A stretch of 5,448 nucleotides of DNA from Flavisolibacter sp. GTDB taxonomy: Bacteria; Bacteroidota; Bacteroidia; Chitinophagales; Chitinophagaceae. Position numbers and translations under genes: made by a program. Of this stretch, positions 1 through 5,422 are shown in pieces. Below the pieces are notes generated by a model, which did no database searches, was not told the DNA's origin, and worked only from the letters and a program-made list of their open reading frames with translations. Position 1 is the stretch's first letter. Each line of letters starts with the position of its first letter. The DNA lies in assembly GCA_025936195.1 (NCBI GenBank), contig JAICTW010000234.1, forward strand, positions 1 through 5,448, in the 5' to 3' direction.

Positions 1-370
1 GGTCTCTATCCGCAATGAATTTGAACGCTACTTTCTTGATCGTTTCTTCATCGGCATTTTGAACGGCATACAATAACATGCTTTTGAAATAAACATTGGC
101 CTGGTCTTGCGTTACAGCCTGAAACTCCAATTCCACAGAGCGGTTTTGAATGGAAATTTTCTTAAACAGTTGTTCCAAAAAAGGAATTTTAAAATTCAAT
201 CCGGGACGAACGATGCGTTGATATCTTCCAAACATAGTGATCACACCAATGTATCCCTGGTTAATAGTAAACATTCCGCTAAAAACGATGATCAGGAGAA
301 TGATGATCCACCAATAACCGGCTATAAAATGTACGAGGGGATTGGGCTCGGTCTGTAAAAAGAAAAACAT
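1..370 (-). CDS. SPFH/band 7 (stomatin/prohibitin-like) membrane protein, N-terminal part
   Basis: The reading frame opens with ATG at 370-368 and is still open after 123 codons at the window edge, so the 3' part is missing. The visible protein has a short polar N-terminus (MFFFLQTEPN), one hydrophobic segment at about residues 17-35 (rich in W, I, L, V), then a band 7 start: INQGYIGVITMFGRY (residues 36-50), the turn RPGLNFKIPF (54-63), and a beta-strand stretch ending in the AVTQDQANVYF segment (84-94). That order of anchor, GxxGV, PGLxFKIP and T.DQ is typical of the SPFH family (stomatin, HflK/HflC, prohibitin), which forms oligomeric membrane rings or microdomains, often tied to protease control. 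It starts 36 nt after the hisC stop on the same strand with no terminator between them, so his read-through transcription is possible. The precise subfamily and role cannot be told from the N-terminus alone. Confidence 0.85.
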   Translation of the reverse strand, partial: MFFFLQTEPNPLVHFIAGYWWIIILLIIVFSGMFTINQGYIGVITMFGRYQRIVRPGLNFKIPFLEQLFKKISIQNRSVELEFQAVTQDQANVYFKSMLLYAVQNADEETIKKVAFKFIADRD

Positions 371-406
371 AAAATAAAATTTGGTTGCCCGCTAAAGATA
401 TGTGTT

Positions 407-1456
407 TTAGCTATAGTTTTTCAGCGCCTGGATCAGTTGTGCATTTTCTCCCGGAGTTCCCACGGTGATGCGCAGGCAGCCTTCACACAAAATCACATTG
501 CTGCGGTTTCGGACAATGATGCCTTTTTCTTTCAAATGATCATAAATAGCTGTGGCATTGGTCATTTTTGTCAAAATAAAATTGGCGTCGGAAGGATAAA
601 CTTTTTGAACACAGGATAACTGCGCCAATTGCTTTGCTAATTCTTCTCGTTCCTTCACTGTTTCTTTGATCATCATGTTAACATCTTCCAAATGGTCCAG
701 AGCTTTCAATGCCAGTTCCTGCGTAGCCTGATTAATATTGTAAGGCGGCTTTATTTTATTGAGCAGATCAATGATCTCTTTAGATGCGAAATTCATTCCC
801 AATCGCAAAGCCGCTAATCCCCAGGCCTTGGAAAAGGTTTGCATCACCACAAGATTGGGATAATCCTTTAAATCAGAAATAAAAGAACGGTAACGACTGT
901 AATTAATGTAAGCTTCATCAATCACAACAAGACCATCAAAATTGTTCAGCACCATTTCAATGTCTTCCTTATCCATACTATTGCCCGTTGGATTGTTGGG
1001 CGAACAAAAGAAGATGAGTTTTGTATTTTCATCAATGGCATTTTCCAATCCTTCTAAATCCAATTGAAAATTTGGGAACAGCGGAATTTCTTTTACTTCC
1101 ACATTGTTGATGTGGGCATATACTTCATACATGCCATACGTAGGTGGACAAATAAGGATGTTGTCTTTTTGAGGATCGCAAAAGGCACGGATCAAAAGGT
1201 CAATGCACTCATCGCTTCCATTGCCCAATAAAATATTTTCAGGATCAATATTTTTAATGGTGCTGATCTTTTTTTTCAACTCCCATTGCAAAGGATCGGG
1301 ATAGCGGTTGTACCATTTGGTTAATGGAGAACCAAAACTGTTTTCATTCGCATCTAAAAAAACTTTAGCCAATCCGCTGAATTCGCTTCGTGCAGAAGAA
1401 TAAGGCTTTAATTTTTTGATATTCTCTCTTGTTAATTTATCTAAATCGAAACTCAT
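407..1456 (-). CDS. hisC: Histidinol-phosphate aminotransferase
   Basis: HisC is the cytosolic PLP enzyme that converts imidazole-acetol phosphate plus glutamate to histidinol phosphate and 2-oxoglutarate. The 349-aa protein has the normal length for the class I/II aminotransferase fold. Visible landmarks are DANENSFGSP (35-44, N-terminal substrate region), NGSDECIDLL (79-88), PTYGMY (105-110), SPNNPTG (152-158, PLP contact Asn155), VVIDEAY (177-183, Asp180 to the pyridine nitrogen and Tyr183), TFSKAWGLAALRLG (207-220, Schiff-base Lys210 and phosphate-binding Arg218) and EGCLRITVGT (325-334, Arg329 for the substrate carboxylate). All key residues are present, so it should be active. It starts 16 nt after the hisD stop, in the same operon. 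Related aminotransferases acting on aromatic substrates share these motifs, but the position directly after hisG and hisD settles the assignment. Confidence 0.96.
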   Translation of the reverse strand: MSFDLDKLTRENIKKLKPYSSARSEFSGLAKVFLDANENSFGSPLTKWYNRYPDPLQWELKKKISTIKNIDPENILLGNGSDECIDLLIRAFCDPQKDNILICPPTYGMYEVYAHINNVEVKEIPLFPNFQLDLEGLENAIDENTKLIFFCSPNNPTGNSMDKEDIEMVLNNFDGLVVIDEAYINYSRYRSFISDLKDYPNLVVMQTFSKAWGLAALRLGMNFASKEIIDLLNKIKPPYNINQATQELALKALDHLEDVNMMIKETVKEREELAKQLAQLSCVQKVYPSDANFILTKMTNATAIYDHLKEKGIIVRNRSNVILCEGCLRITVGTPGENAQLIQALKNYS

Positions 1457-1472
1457 CTTACTTCTTATGATT

Positions 1473-2750
1473 TTATTTGTTGATCCGGACCTTCACCGCA
1501 TTGGCATGTGCATTCAAACCTTCCGCTTCTGCCATGGTAATTACAGTATCAGCAATTTTATTTAATCCTTCAGGAGATAATCTTTGATAGGTGATCTTCT
1601 TTACAAAGCTGTCAATGCTTACACCGCTATAGGCTCTTGCAAAACCATTCGTCGGCAAAGTATGGTTCGTTCCACTGGCATAATCGCCAACACTTTCCGG
1701 AGAATAATCTCCAATAAAAACAGAACCGGCGTTGGTAATTTTTTCTGCAATGGCATCTGCATTCTTACAACTGATGATCAAATGTTCAGAAGCATATTCA
1801 TTTACCAGTTCAATGGCTTCATCCATATTTTCCACCACAATTGCCTTACTGTTGTTCAATGCTTTTTCAGCAATTCCTTTTCTTGACAATTGGGCAATTT
1901 GATTGTTGATCTCCCCCTGTACTTTGCTCACTACATCTTCACTATTGCTTACCAGCAATACCTGGCTATCCACACCATGTTCCGCCTGCGATAACAGATC
2001 AGCCGCAACAAAAGATGGTTGGGCTGTTTCATCGGCCATAACACAAACTTCACTTGGACCCGCAGGCATGTCAATAGCAACTCCCTGCATTTGCACCAAT
2101 TGTTTGGCAAGGGTTACATATTGATTACCGGGACCAAAAATTTTATATACCGGATCAATTGTTTGTGTACCATAAGCTAAAGCAGCAATGGCTTGTGCAC
2201 CACCAATCTTATAAATTCTATTGATGCCGACTAATTGCCCAGAAAATAAAACCGCCGGATGAACATGGCCTTCTTTATTGCATGGAGTGCACAAAACAAT
2301 TTCTTTGCAACCGGCAAGCTTTGCCGGAATGGCCAGCATCAAAACAGTTGAAAACAAAGGAGCAGTACCGCCGGGAACATACAAACCAACTTTTTCAATG
2401 CCTACATTTTTTCGCCAGCATTGAACACCATTCATCGTTTCAATAATTTCAACTGAAGACAATTGTGAACGATGGAATTTTTCAATATTCGATTGCGCCA
2501 GGCAGATGGCATTTTTCAATTCGTCGGATAAATCATTGTGTGCTTCTTTAATTTCTTTTTCACTTACCTGAAAATTTTCCAACTCTACACCATCAAATTT
2601 CTTGGTGAAGGAATGAATAGCTTCATCTCCATGCTGCTTCACTGCATTCAATATTTGCTGAACCGATTCCAACACGGAACGATTATCCACATAAGGACGT
2701 TGAAGCAATTGTTTCCAATCTTTTCTTCCAGGTTGAATTATAATTTCCAT
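1473..2750 (-). CDS. hisD: Histidinol dehydrogenase
   Basis: HisD catalyses the last two steps of histidine synthesis, NAD-dependent oxidation of histidinol to histidinal and then to histidine, as a zinc homodimer. At 425 aa it is near the family length of about 430. The signatures are LYVPGGTAPLFSTVLM (123-138), KIGGAQAIAALAYGT (181-195), FGPGNQYVTLAK (205-216), DMPAGPSE (227-234), ADLLSQAEHG (250-259), SEHLI (321-325) and GDYASGTNHTLPT (355-367). Residues expected from the enterobacterial enzyme line up with a constant offset of four: zinc ligands Gln255, His258, Asp356 and His415, and the catalytic pair Glu322/His323. Nothing is missing. The gene begins 37 nt after the hisG stop and ends 16 nt before hisC, so it is the middle gene of hisG-hisD-hisC. 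Confidence 0.98.
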   Translation of the reverse strand: MEIIIQPGRKDWKQLLQRPYVDNRSVLESVQQILNAVKQHGDEAIHSFTKKFDGVELENFQVSEKEIKEAHNDLSDELKNAICLAQSNIEKFHRSQLSSVEIIETMNGVQCWRKNVGIEKVGLYVPGGTAPLFSTVLMLAIPAKLAGCKEIVLCTPCNKEGHVHPAVLFSGQLVGINRIYKIGGAQAIAALAYGTQTIDPVYKIFGPGNQYVTLAKQLVQMQGVAIDMPAGPSEVCVMADETAQPSFVAADLLSQAEHGVDSQVLLVSNSEDVVSKVQGEINNQIAQLSRKGIAEKALNNSKAIVVENMDEAIELVNEYASEHLIISCKNADAIAEKITNAGSVFIGDYSPESVGDYASGTNHTLPTNGFARAYSGVSIDSFVKKITYQRLSPEGLNKIADTVITMAEAEGLNAHANAVKVRINK

Positions 2751-2787
2751 TTTCTGAATAATCTTTTTAATCTACCTAAATCCTGGT

Positions 2788-3642
2788 TCAGACAATCATT
2801 TTTTCAATAGGCACTACTAAAATACCTTGTGCACCTGCATTCTTCAGCGCTTCGATCTTTTCCCAAAATTCTTCTTCACTTAAAACACTGTGCACCGAAC
2901 TCCATCCGCTTTCCGCCAGCGGCAGTACCGTTGGACTTTTCATTCCAGGCAACAAGCCGATGATCTTATCTAAAGAATCGTTCGGCGCATTCAGTAAAAC
3001 ATATTTATTGTTGCTTGCTTTTCTTACCGCACGAATGCGGAACAACAATTGGTTTAAAATTTTTTCCTGCTGTTCCTGCAATTGTTTTGAACGGATCAAA
3101 ACAGCCTGGCTTTTTAAAATTGTTTGCACTTCCTGCAATCCATTCATGAATAAAGTGGAACCACTACTTACCAGATCGCAGACCGCATCGGCCAAACCTA
3201 TGCCGGGAGCCAGTTCTACCGAACCGCTGATCTCGTGTATTTCAGCGTTAACTTTATTTTCATCCAAAAACTTTTGTGTAAGAACCGGATAGCTGGTGGC
3301 AATTTTTTTATTCTGCAAAAACTGCACATTATTGTAGTCATCTGTTTTCTTTACAGCAATGGACAATCGGCATTTGCCAAAGCCCAGTTGCTCCACTACA
3401 TCTACTTCCTTATTCTTTTCGAACAAAACATTTTCACCAACAATACCAATGTGTGCCACGTTATCTTCCACATACTGAGGAATATCATCATCCCTCAAAA
3501 AATAAACTTCAAGCGGAAAATTATCGGCCAGGCTGCGCAAATGATTGTGACCGTTCCTTACGGAAATGCCACAATCAATTAATAGTTGAATACTGTCCTC
3601 GTGCAAGCGACCGGATTTTTGTACTGCCAATTTTAAATTCAT
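2788..3642 (-). CDS. hisG: ATP phosphoribosyltransferase, long form (HisG_L)
   Basis: HisG makes phosphoribosyl-ATP from ATP and PRPP, the first and committed step of histidine synthesis, and is feedback inhibited by histidine. The chosen ATG gives 284 aa starting MNLKLAVQKSGRL, the normal N-terminus of the family; an in-frame ATG 30 nt upstream (3672) would add MISQRKQLKF, which is not family-like. Visible parts are the QKSGRL loop (8-13), the domain II region around VDVVEQLGFGKCRLSIAV (80-97), and the PRPP-binding signature DLVSSGSTLFMNGL (156-169, compare DLVSTGATLEANGL in enteric HisG). A C-terminal domain of about 75 residues (about 210-284, with LLPGMKSPTVLPL and GAQGILVVPIEKM) marks the long, histidine-regulated form that works without HisZ. 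A purine-rich AGAGGA lies 14 nt before the start, rather far for a strong ribosome site. It is the first enzyme gene after the attenuator. Confidence 0.97.
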   Translation of the reverse strand: MNLKLAVQKSGRLHEDSIQLLIDCGISVRNGHNHLRSLADNFPLEVYFLRDDDIPQYVEDNVAHIGIVGENVLFEKNKEVDVVEQLGFGKCRLSIAVKKTDDYNNVQFLQNKKIATSYPVLTQKFLDENKVNAEIHEISGSVELAPGIGLADAVCDLVSSGSTLFMNGLQEVQTILKSQAVLIRSKQLQEQQEKILNQLLFRIRAVRKASNNKYVLLNAPNDSLDKIIGLLPGMKSPTVLPLAESGWSSVHSVLSEEEFWEKIEALKNAGAQGILVVPIEKMIV

Positions 3643-3694
3643 AAATTTTAATTGTTTCCTCTGTGAAATCATTTAATCTGCCGATCTGCCGATT
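3640..3694 (-). repeat. Tandem 8-mer with flanking inverted repeat in the hisG 5' leader
   Basis: On the plus strand, TCTGCCGA occurs twice head to tail (3677-3684 and 3685-3692). The pair is bracketed by the inverted repeat TTTAATC (3672-3678) and GATTAAA (3691-3697), which could form a 7-bp stem with a 12-nt loop. In the his transcript it follows the terminator directly, even sharing the end of the U tract, and lies 30 nt before the hisG start. The rest of the interval, to 3640, is the A/T-rich hisG ribosome-binding region. The repeat may be a short dispersed intergenic element or a structure in the hisG 5' leader; the window shows only one copy, so neither is established. Confidence 0.4.
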
Positions 3695-3726
3695 AAAAAA
3701 GGCTCACCTTCCGGTAAGCCTTTTTT
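3695..3726 (-). terminator. Attenuator terminator of the his operon
   Basis: Read on the minus strand, six A residues precede GGCTTACC, then the loop GGAA, then GGTGAGCC and six T residues. The core stem is 8 bp with one G-U pair (3713-3720 against 3701-3708), extended by six A-U pairs, and it is capped by a GNRA-class tetraloop. This is a strong Rho-independent terminator placed between the leader ORF and hisG, 52 nt upstream of the hisG start, so it must be bypassed for hisGDC to be made. Its 5' arm is also part of the competing antiterminator. The A6/T6 symmetry would let it work in both directions, but no plus-strand gene ends here. Confidence 0.9.
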
Positions 3727-3758
3727 ATAAGTTGTACAATACATCAACGGCTTACCGG
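3711..3758 (-). promoter_or_regulatory. Antiterminator of the his attenuator
   Basis: In the his transcript CCGGTAAGCC (3758-3749) is the perfect 10-nt reverse complement of GGCTTACCGG (3720-3711). The second arm is the 5' arm of the terminator plus two loop bases, so this pairing and the terminator exclude each other. The upstream arm covers the last codons and stop codon of the leader peptide ORF. A ribosome waiting at the tandem histidine codons leaves this arm free (14 nt separate the last His codon from it), which favours read-through, while a ribosome that reaches the stop codon covers it and allows termination. A weaker alternative pairing joins the His codons (3771-3778) to 3742-3749 (8 bp, one mismatch) and could act as a protector hairpin when no ribosome is present. 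Confidence 0.8.
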
Positions 3759-3802
3759 CTGGCAAGTGAACGATGATGGATATGTACGAATAATTTCAAC
3801 AT
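3752..3802 (-). CDS. hisL: His operon leader peptide (attenuation)
   Basis: A 16-codon ORF reads MLKLFVHIHHRSLASR and stops with TAA at 3754-3752. Three of four consecutive residues (7, 9 and 10) are histidine, all encoded by CAT, in a protein of only 16 residues lying just upstream of a terminator and hisG. This is the layout of ribosome-mediated attenuators: low charged tRNA-His stalls the ribosome at codons 7-10 and the antiterminator forms. The His run is shorter than the seven in enteric HisL, and there is no sequence similarity to that peptide, so hisL is used here as a functional name. No Shine-Dalgarno sequence precedes the ATG, and the predicted transcript start is only a few bases upstream, so initiation may be leaderless. 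The ORF is easily missed because of its size. Confidence 0.85.
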   Translation of the reverse strand: MLKLFVHIHHRSLASR

Positions 3803-3809
3803 GGTGCCG

Positions 3810-3840
3810 CAAAACTAAGGCTCAATTTGGTTTCACCAAA
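3810..3840 (-). promoter_or_regulatory. Bacteroidota-type promoter of the his operon
   Basis: On the minus strand a TTTG (3840-3837, containing the -33 TTG) is followed after exactly 19 nt by TAGTTTTG (3817-3810), a full match to the -7 element TAnnTTTG recognised by the primary sigma factor of Bacteroidota. Spacing and both boxes fit the consensus. The transcript should start roughly 3-7 nt after the -7 box, at about 3803-3807, within a few bases of the leader ATG at 3802 or at it. An inverted repeat TTTGGT-TTC-ACCAAA (3826-3840) overlaps the -33 box and spacer; it might be a protein-binding site, but nothing else supports that. Confidence 0.75.
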
Positions 3841-3968
3841 AAACTTATCGGGGAATATGTTTGATTTAACTTGTCAATTTACTTTCCCAACCTTTTAATG
3901 TACAGTTTTGCCAACCCTTATCATCTCATTAACGTCTAAATTTTGACCTTTGCATAAATTCTTCAGGT
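3841..3968. other. Divergent intergenic region between his promoter and the exported-protein gene
   Basis: This A/T-rich stretch contains no ORF or RNA gene that I can recognise. It must carry the promoter of the plus-strand gene at 3969. The best -7 candidate is GACCTTTG (3945-3952, one mismatch to TAnnTTTG), about 16 nt before the ATG, but no TTG lies at the expected spacing, so the call is weak. Two similar segments, CCCAACCTTTT (3886-3896) and GCCAACCCTTA (3910-3920), form an imperfect direct repeat of unknown meaning. Confidence 0.4.
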
Positions 3969-4382
3969 ATGAGAAAACTCTTGGTGGTATTGAGTTTCAT
4001 GATTGCAGCGAATGCTGTGTCCGCTCAAAAAGTGGATAGCATTTATTTTCATTTATACACCGATAGCCTGAAGAAAGGTTTTTACAACTACATCAATGTT
4101 GATGGAAAAATGTCCGATGGAACCTGGCAGCCCTTGGATTCTTCTGAAATTATTTTCCTGTCCGACGCCGGTTTTTTCAAAGGCAATGATTTATTCATTG
4201 ACAGTTCGTATAAGGATGAAACTGTACGGGTGAAAGCCATTTTAAAAAGCAATCCTTCCGTTCATAAGGAAGTAACTATCTACATAAGAAAAAGAGGCTT
4301 TACTGAGCCTCTTAAAACCAATGAAGAAATTATGGATGAAATCCGGCGGAGTTCGGCTAAATCCAGGCAAAGAAATCTTTAA
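3969..4382 (+). CDS. Exported protein of unknown function, 137 aa
   Basis: I do not recognise a family. Residues 1-19 are a clear Sec signal peptide (MRKLLVVLSFMIAANAVSA, positive n-region, hydrophobic core, likely cleavage after VSA before Gln20). There is no cysteine at the cleavage site, so it is not a lipoprotein, and no later membrane segment. The mature part of about 118 residues alternates hydrophobic and polar positions as in a small beta-sandwich (about 21-107, including FHLYTDSLKKGFYNYINVDG at 27-46 and VRVKAILKSNP at 86-96). It ends in a charged, probably helical tail (about 116-137, rich in E, K and R). A periplasmic or surface location is inferred. It is the only plus-strand gene, divergent from the his operon and convergent with the transaldolase gene; its stop shares TTAA with the other stop. 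Its codons 108-115 also encode a terminator for the opposite strand. Confidence 0.8.
   Translation: MRKLLVVLSFMIAANAVSAQKVDSIYFHLYTDSLKKGFYNYINVDGKMSDGTWQPLDSSEIIFLSDAGFFKGNDLFIDSSYKDETVRVKAILKSNPSVHKEVTIYIRKRGFTEPLKTNEEIMDEIRRSSAKSRQRNL
4289..4313 (-). terminator. Intrinsic terminator of the talB transcript, inside the convergent gene
   Basis: On the minus strand AAGAGGCT (4313-4306) and AGCCTCTT (4299-4292) form a perfect 8-bp stem around a 6-nt loop, followed by TTTCTT, giving a T-rich run with the end of the stem. It lies about 65 nt past the transaldolase stop. On the plus strand the hairpin is followed by AAAACC, so it does not end the exported-protein transcript. The orientation therefore points to the minus-strand operon. 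It occupies codons 108-115 of the convergent gene. Confidence 0.75.
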
Positions 4383-5032
4383 GCAAACTTCTTTGCATCT
4401 TCCATAAACTTGGCCAGGCCAATATCGGTTAACGGATGCTTGAGCAATCCCAAAATTGAATCTAAAGGACAAGTGCAAACATCGGCACCTAATTCTGCTG
4501 CGCGAACAATATGATTGGAATTACGGATGGATGCTGCTAAAATTTCTGTTTTATATCCCTGCACAGTAAAAATGTTAGATATCTGTGCAATCAGTTCCAT
4601 TCCGTCCCAGCCTGTATCATCAATTCTTCCAATGAATGGCGAAACATAGGCTGCACCAGCTTTTGCGGCAAGAATAGCCTGCCCTGCAGAAAACACTAAG
4701 GTGCAATTGGTGCGAATACCATTATCGGTAAACCACTTGATTGCTTTTACACCATCCTTGATCATGGGAACTTTCACTACGATATTCTTGTGAATGGCCG
4801 CTAATTTTTTTCCTTCTTCAATAATAGTGGCAAAATCGGTGGACACCACTTCGGCGCTGATATCGCCGTTCACCATTTCACAAATGGTTTTATAATGATT
4901 GAAAACGGCATCGTGTCCTTTGATCCCTTCTTTTGCCATCAGTGTAGGATTGGTGGTTACACCGTCAAGTATTCCCAATTCGTTGGCTTCTTTGATTTGT
5001 GCAAGATTGGCTGTGTCTAAAAAAAATTTCAT
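4379..5032 (-). CDS. tal: Small transaldolase (TalC/MipB family)
   Basis: Transaldolase moves a dihydroxyacetone unit between sugar phosphates (sedoheptulose 7-phosphate plus glyceraldehyde 3-phosphate to erythrose 4-phosphate plus fructose 6-phosphate) in the non-oxidative pentose phosphate pathway. The 217-aa length matches the short TIM-barrel subfamily that also includes fructose-6-phosphate aldolase (FSA). Landmarks are FFLDTANLAQIKEA (3-16), DGVTTNPTLMAKEG (23-36), NIVVKVPM (83-90, Schiff-base Lys87), NCTLVFSAGQAILAAKAGA (109-127), YVSPFIGRIDDTG (129-141) and LAASIRN (165-171). At the positions that separate the two activities, FSA of E. coli has Gln59 and Tyr131; this protein has Glu61 and Phe133, as in true transaldolases, so transaldolase is the better call. 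It follows the four-helix-bundle gene by 13 nt and is probably cotranscribed with it. Confidence 0.93.
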   Translation of the reverse strand: MKFFLDTANLAQIKEANELGILDGVTTNPTLMAKEGIKGHDAVFNHYKTICEMVNGDISAEVVSTDFATIIEEGKKLAAIHKNIVVKVPMIKDGVKAIKWFTDNGIRTNCTLVFSAGQAILAAKAGAAYVSPFIGRIDDTGWDGMELIAQISNIFTVQGYKTEILAASIRNSNHIVRAAELGADVCTCPLDSILGLLKHPLTDIGLAKFMEDAKKFA

Positions 5033-5045
5033 TGTGATTGAATAT

Positions 5046-5405
5046 TTAAGATTTAAGATTGCTTTCCAGTTTAATTCTTGTTGCCGCTAAAATTCGGGTT
5101 AATTCGTCAGCTTCTTTTAAAATTGCTTCCATTTTTTCGGAGCTCACTAATTTTAATTCATTGATCACTTTAAGCCAAAACAGAGCTTCATCAACCTCCT
5201 CCAAAGCAATGCTGATCTTTGCTTTAAAAGCTTTGCCCGACTGACCTTTGCAAGCGGCACGATAGTTTGCCGAAGCAGAAAAAGCCGACCTGAGTAATTG
5301 ATCTTCTACGATTTTAGATATTTTTTTAGACGGGAGAGATTCGCAAAGTGGAATCGTACGACAGGCAAAGGTTTTTAACCTCTTTTGTAATTCCTCTGAA
5401 GTCAT
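5046..5405 (-). CDS. Four-helix-bundle protein (S23 / 23S rRNA intervening-sequence protein family)
   Basis: The 119-aa protein has the family's usual length and its central signature: QLLRSAFSASANYRAACKGQ (36-55) followed by FKAKISIALEEVDEALFWL (60-78), then two further amphipathic helices (about 79-85 and 89-118). Family structures are antiparallel four-helix bundles that assemble as ring-like pentamers. The first members were found inside intervening sequences of 23S rRNA genes, but no rRNA is present here, and many Bacteroidota carry free-standing copies. The molecular role is unknown; nucleic acid binding has been suggested for the family. No signal peptide or membrane segment is seen. 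It is the first gene of a two-gene unit with the transaldolase. The end of the gene includes a tandem ATTTAAG repeat (5044-5057) that spans its stop codon. Confidence 0.9.
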   Translation of the reverse strand: MTSEELQKRLKTFACRTIPLCESLPSKKISKIVEDQLLRSAFSASANYRAACKGQSGKAFKAKISIALEEVDEALFWLKVINELKLVSSEKMEAILKEADELTRILAATRIKLESNLKS

Positions 5406-5422
5406 TAGCAGTGGTTGAAGAT

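Noticed and set aside
107..358. Plus-strand open frame of 83 codons
   Set aside because: It lies antisense to the SPFH gene; its protein is polar and without family features, while the minus frame shows a clear anchor and band 7 motifs.
371..406. Terminator or promoter between hisC and the SPFH gene
   Set aside because: No stem with a T tract is visible; TATCTTTA resembles a -7 box with one mismatch, but no TTG lies at the right distance.
2538..2810. Plus-strand frame of 90 codons across the hisD-hisG junction
   Set aside because: It is antisense to hisD and the short gap; the Phe- and Leu-rich product reflects the complement of his coding sequence.
3235..3644. Overlapping plus-strand frames opposite hisG
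   Set aside because: They are shadows of hisG; no signal peptide, domain or start context supports them.
3643..3672. Longer hisG starting at ATG 3672
   Set aside because: The extra residues MISQRKQLKF precede the typical MNLKLAVQKSGRL start, overlap the inverted repeat after the terminator, and are not expected in the family.
3872..3877. TTGACA on the minus strand as a classical -35 box for the his operon
   Set aside because: No matching -10 box lies at 16-18 nt, and Bacteroidota promoters use the TTG/TAnnTTTG form, which is found perfectly at 3810-3840.
4242..4478. Minus-strand frame of 78 codons across the convergent junction
   Set aside because: It is out of frame with the transaldolase and antisense to the exported-protein gene, both of which have much stronger support.
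5044..5057. Tandem ATTTAAG heptamer as a regulatory repeat
   Set aside because: Only two A/T-rich copies, and they span the stop codon of the S23-family gene; slippage or chance is enough to explain them.
5046..5405. S23-family gene as a sign of a 23S rRNA intervening sequence
   Set aside because: The flanking DNA codes for proteins, with no rRNA sequence on either side.
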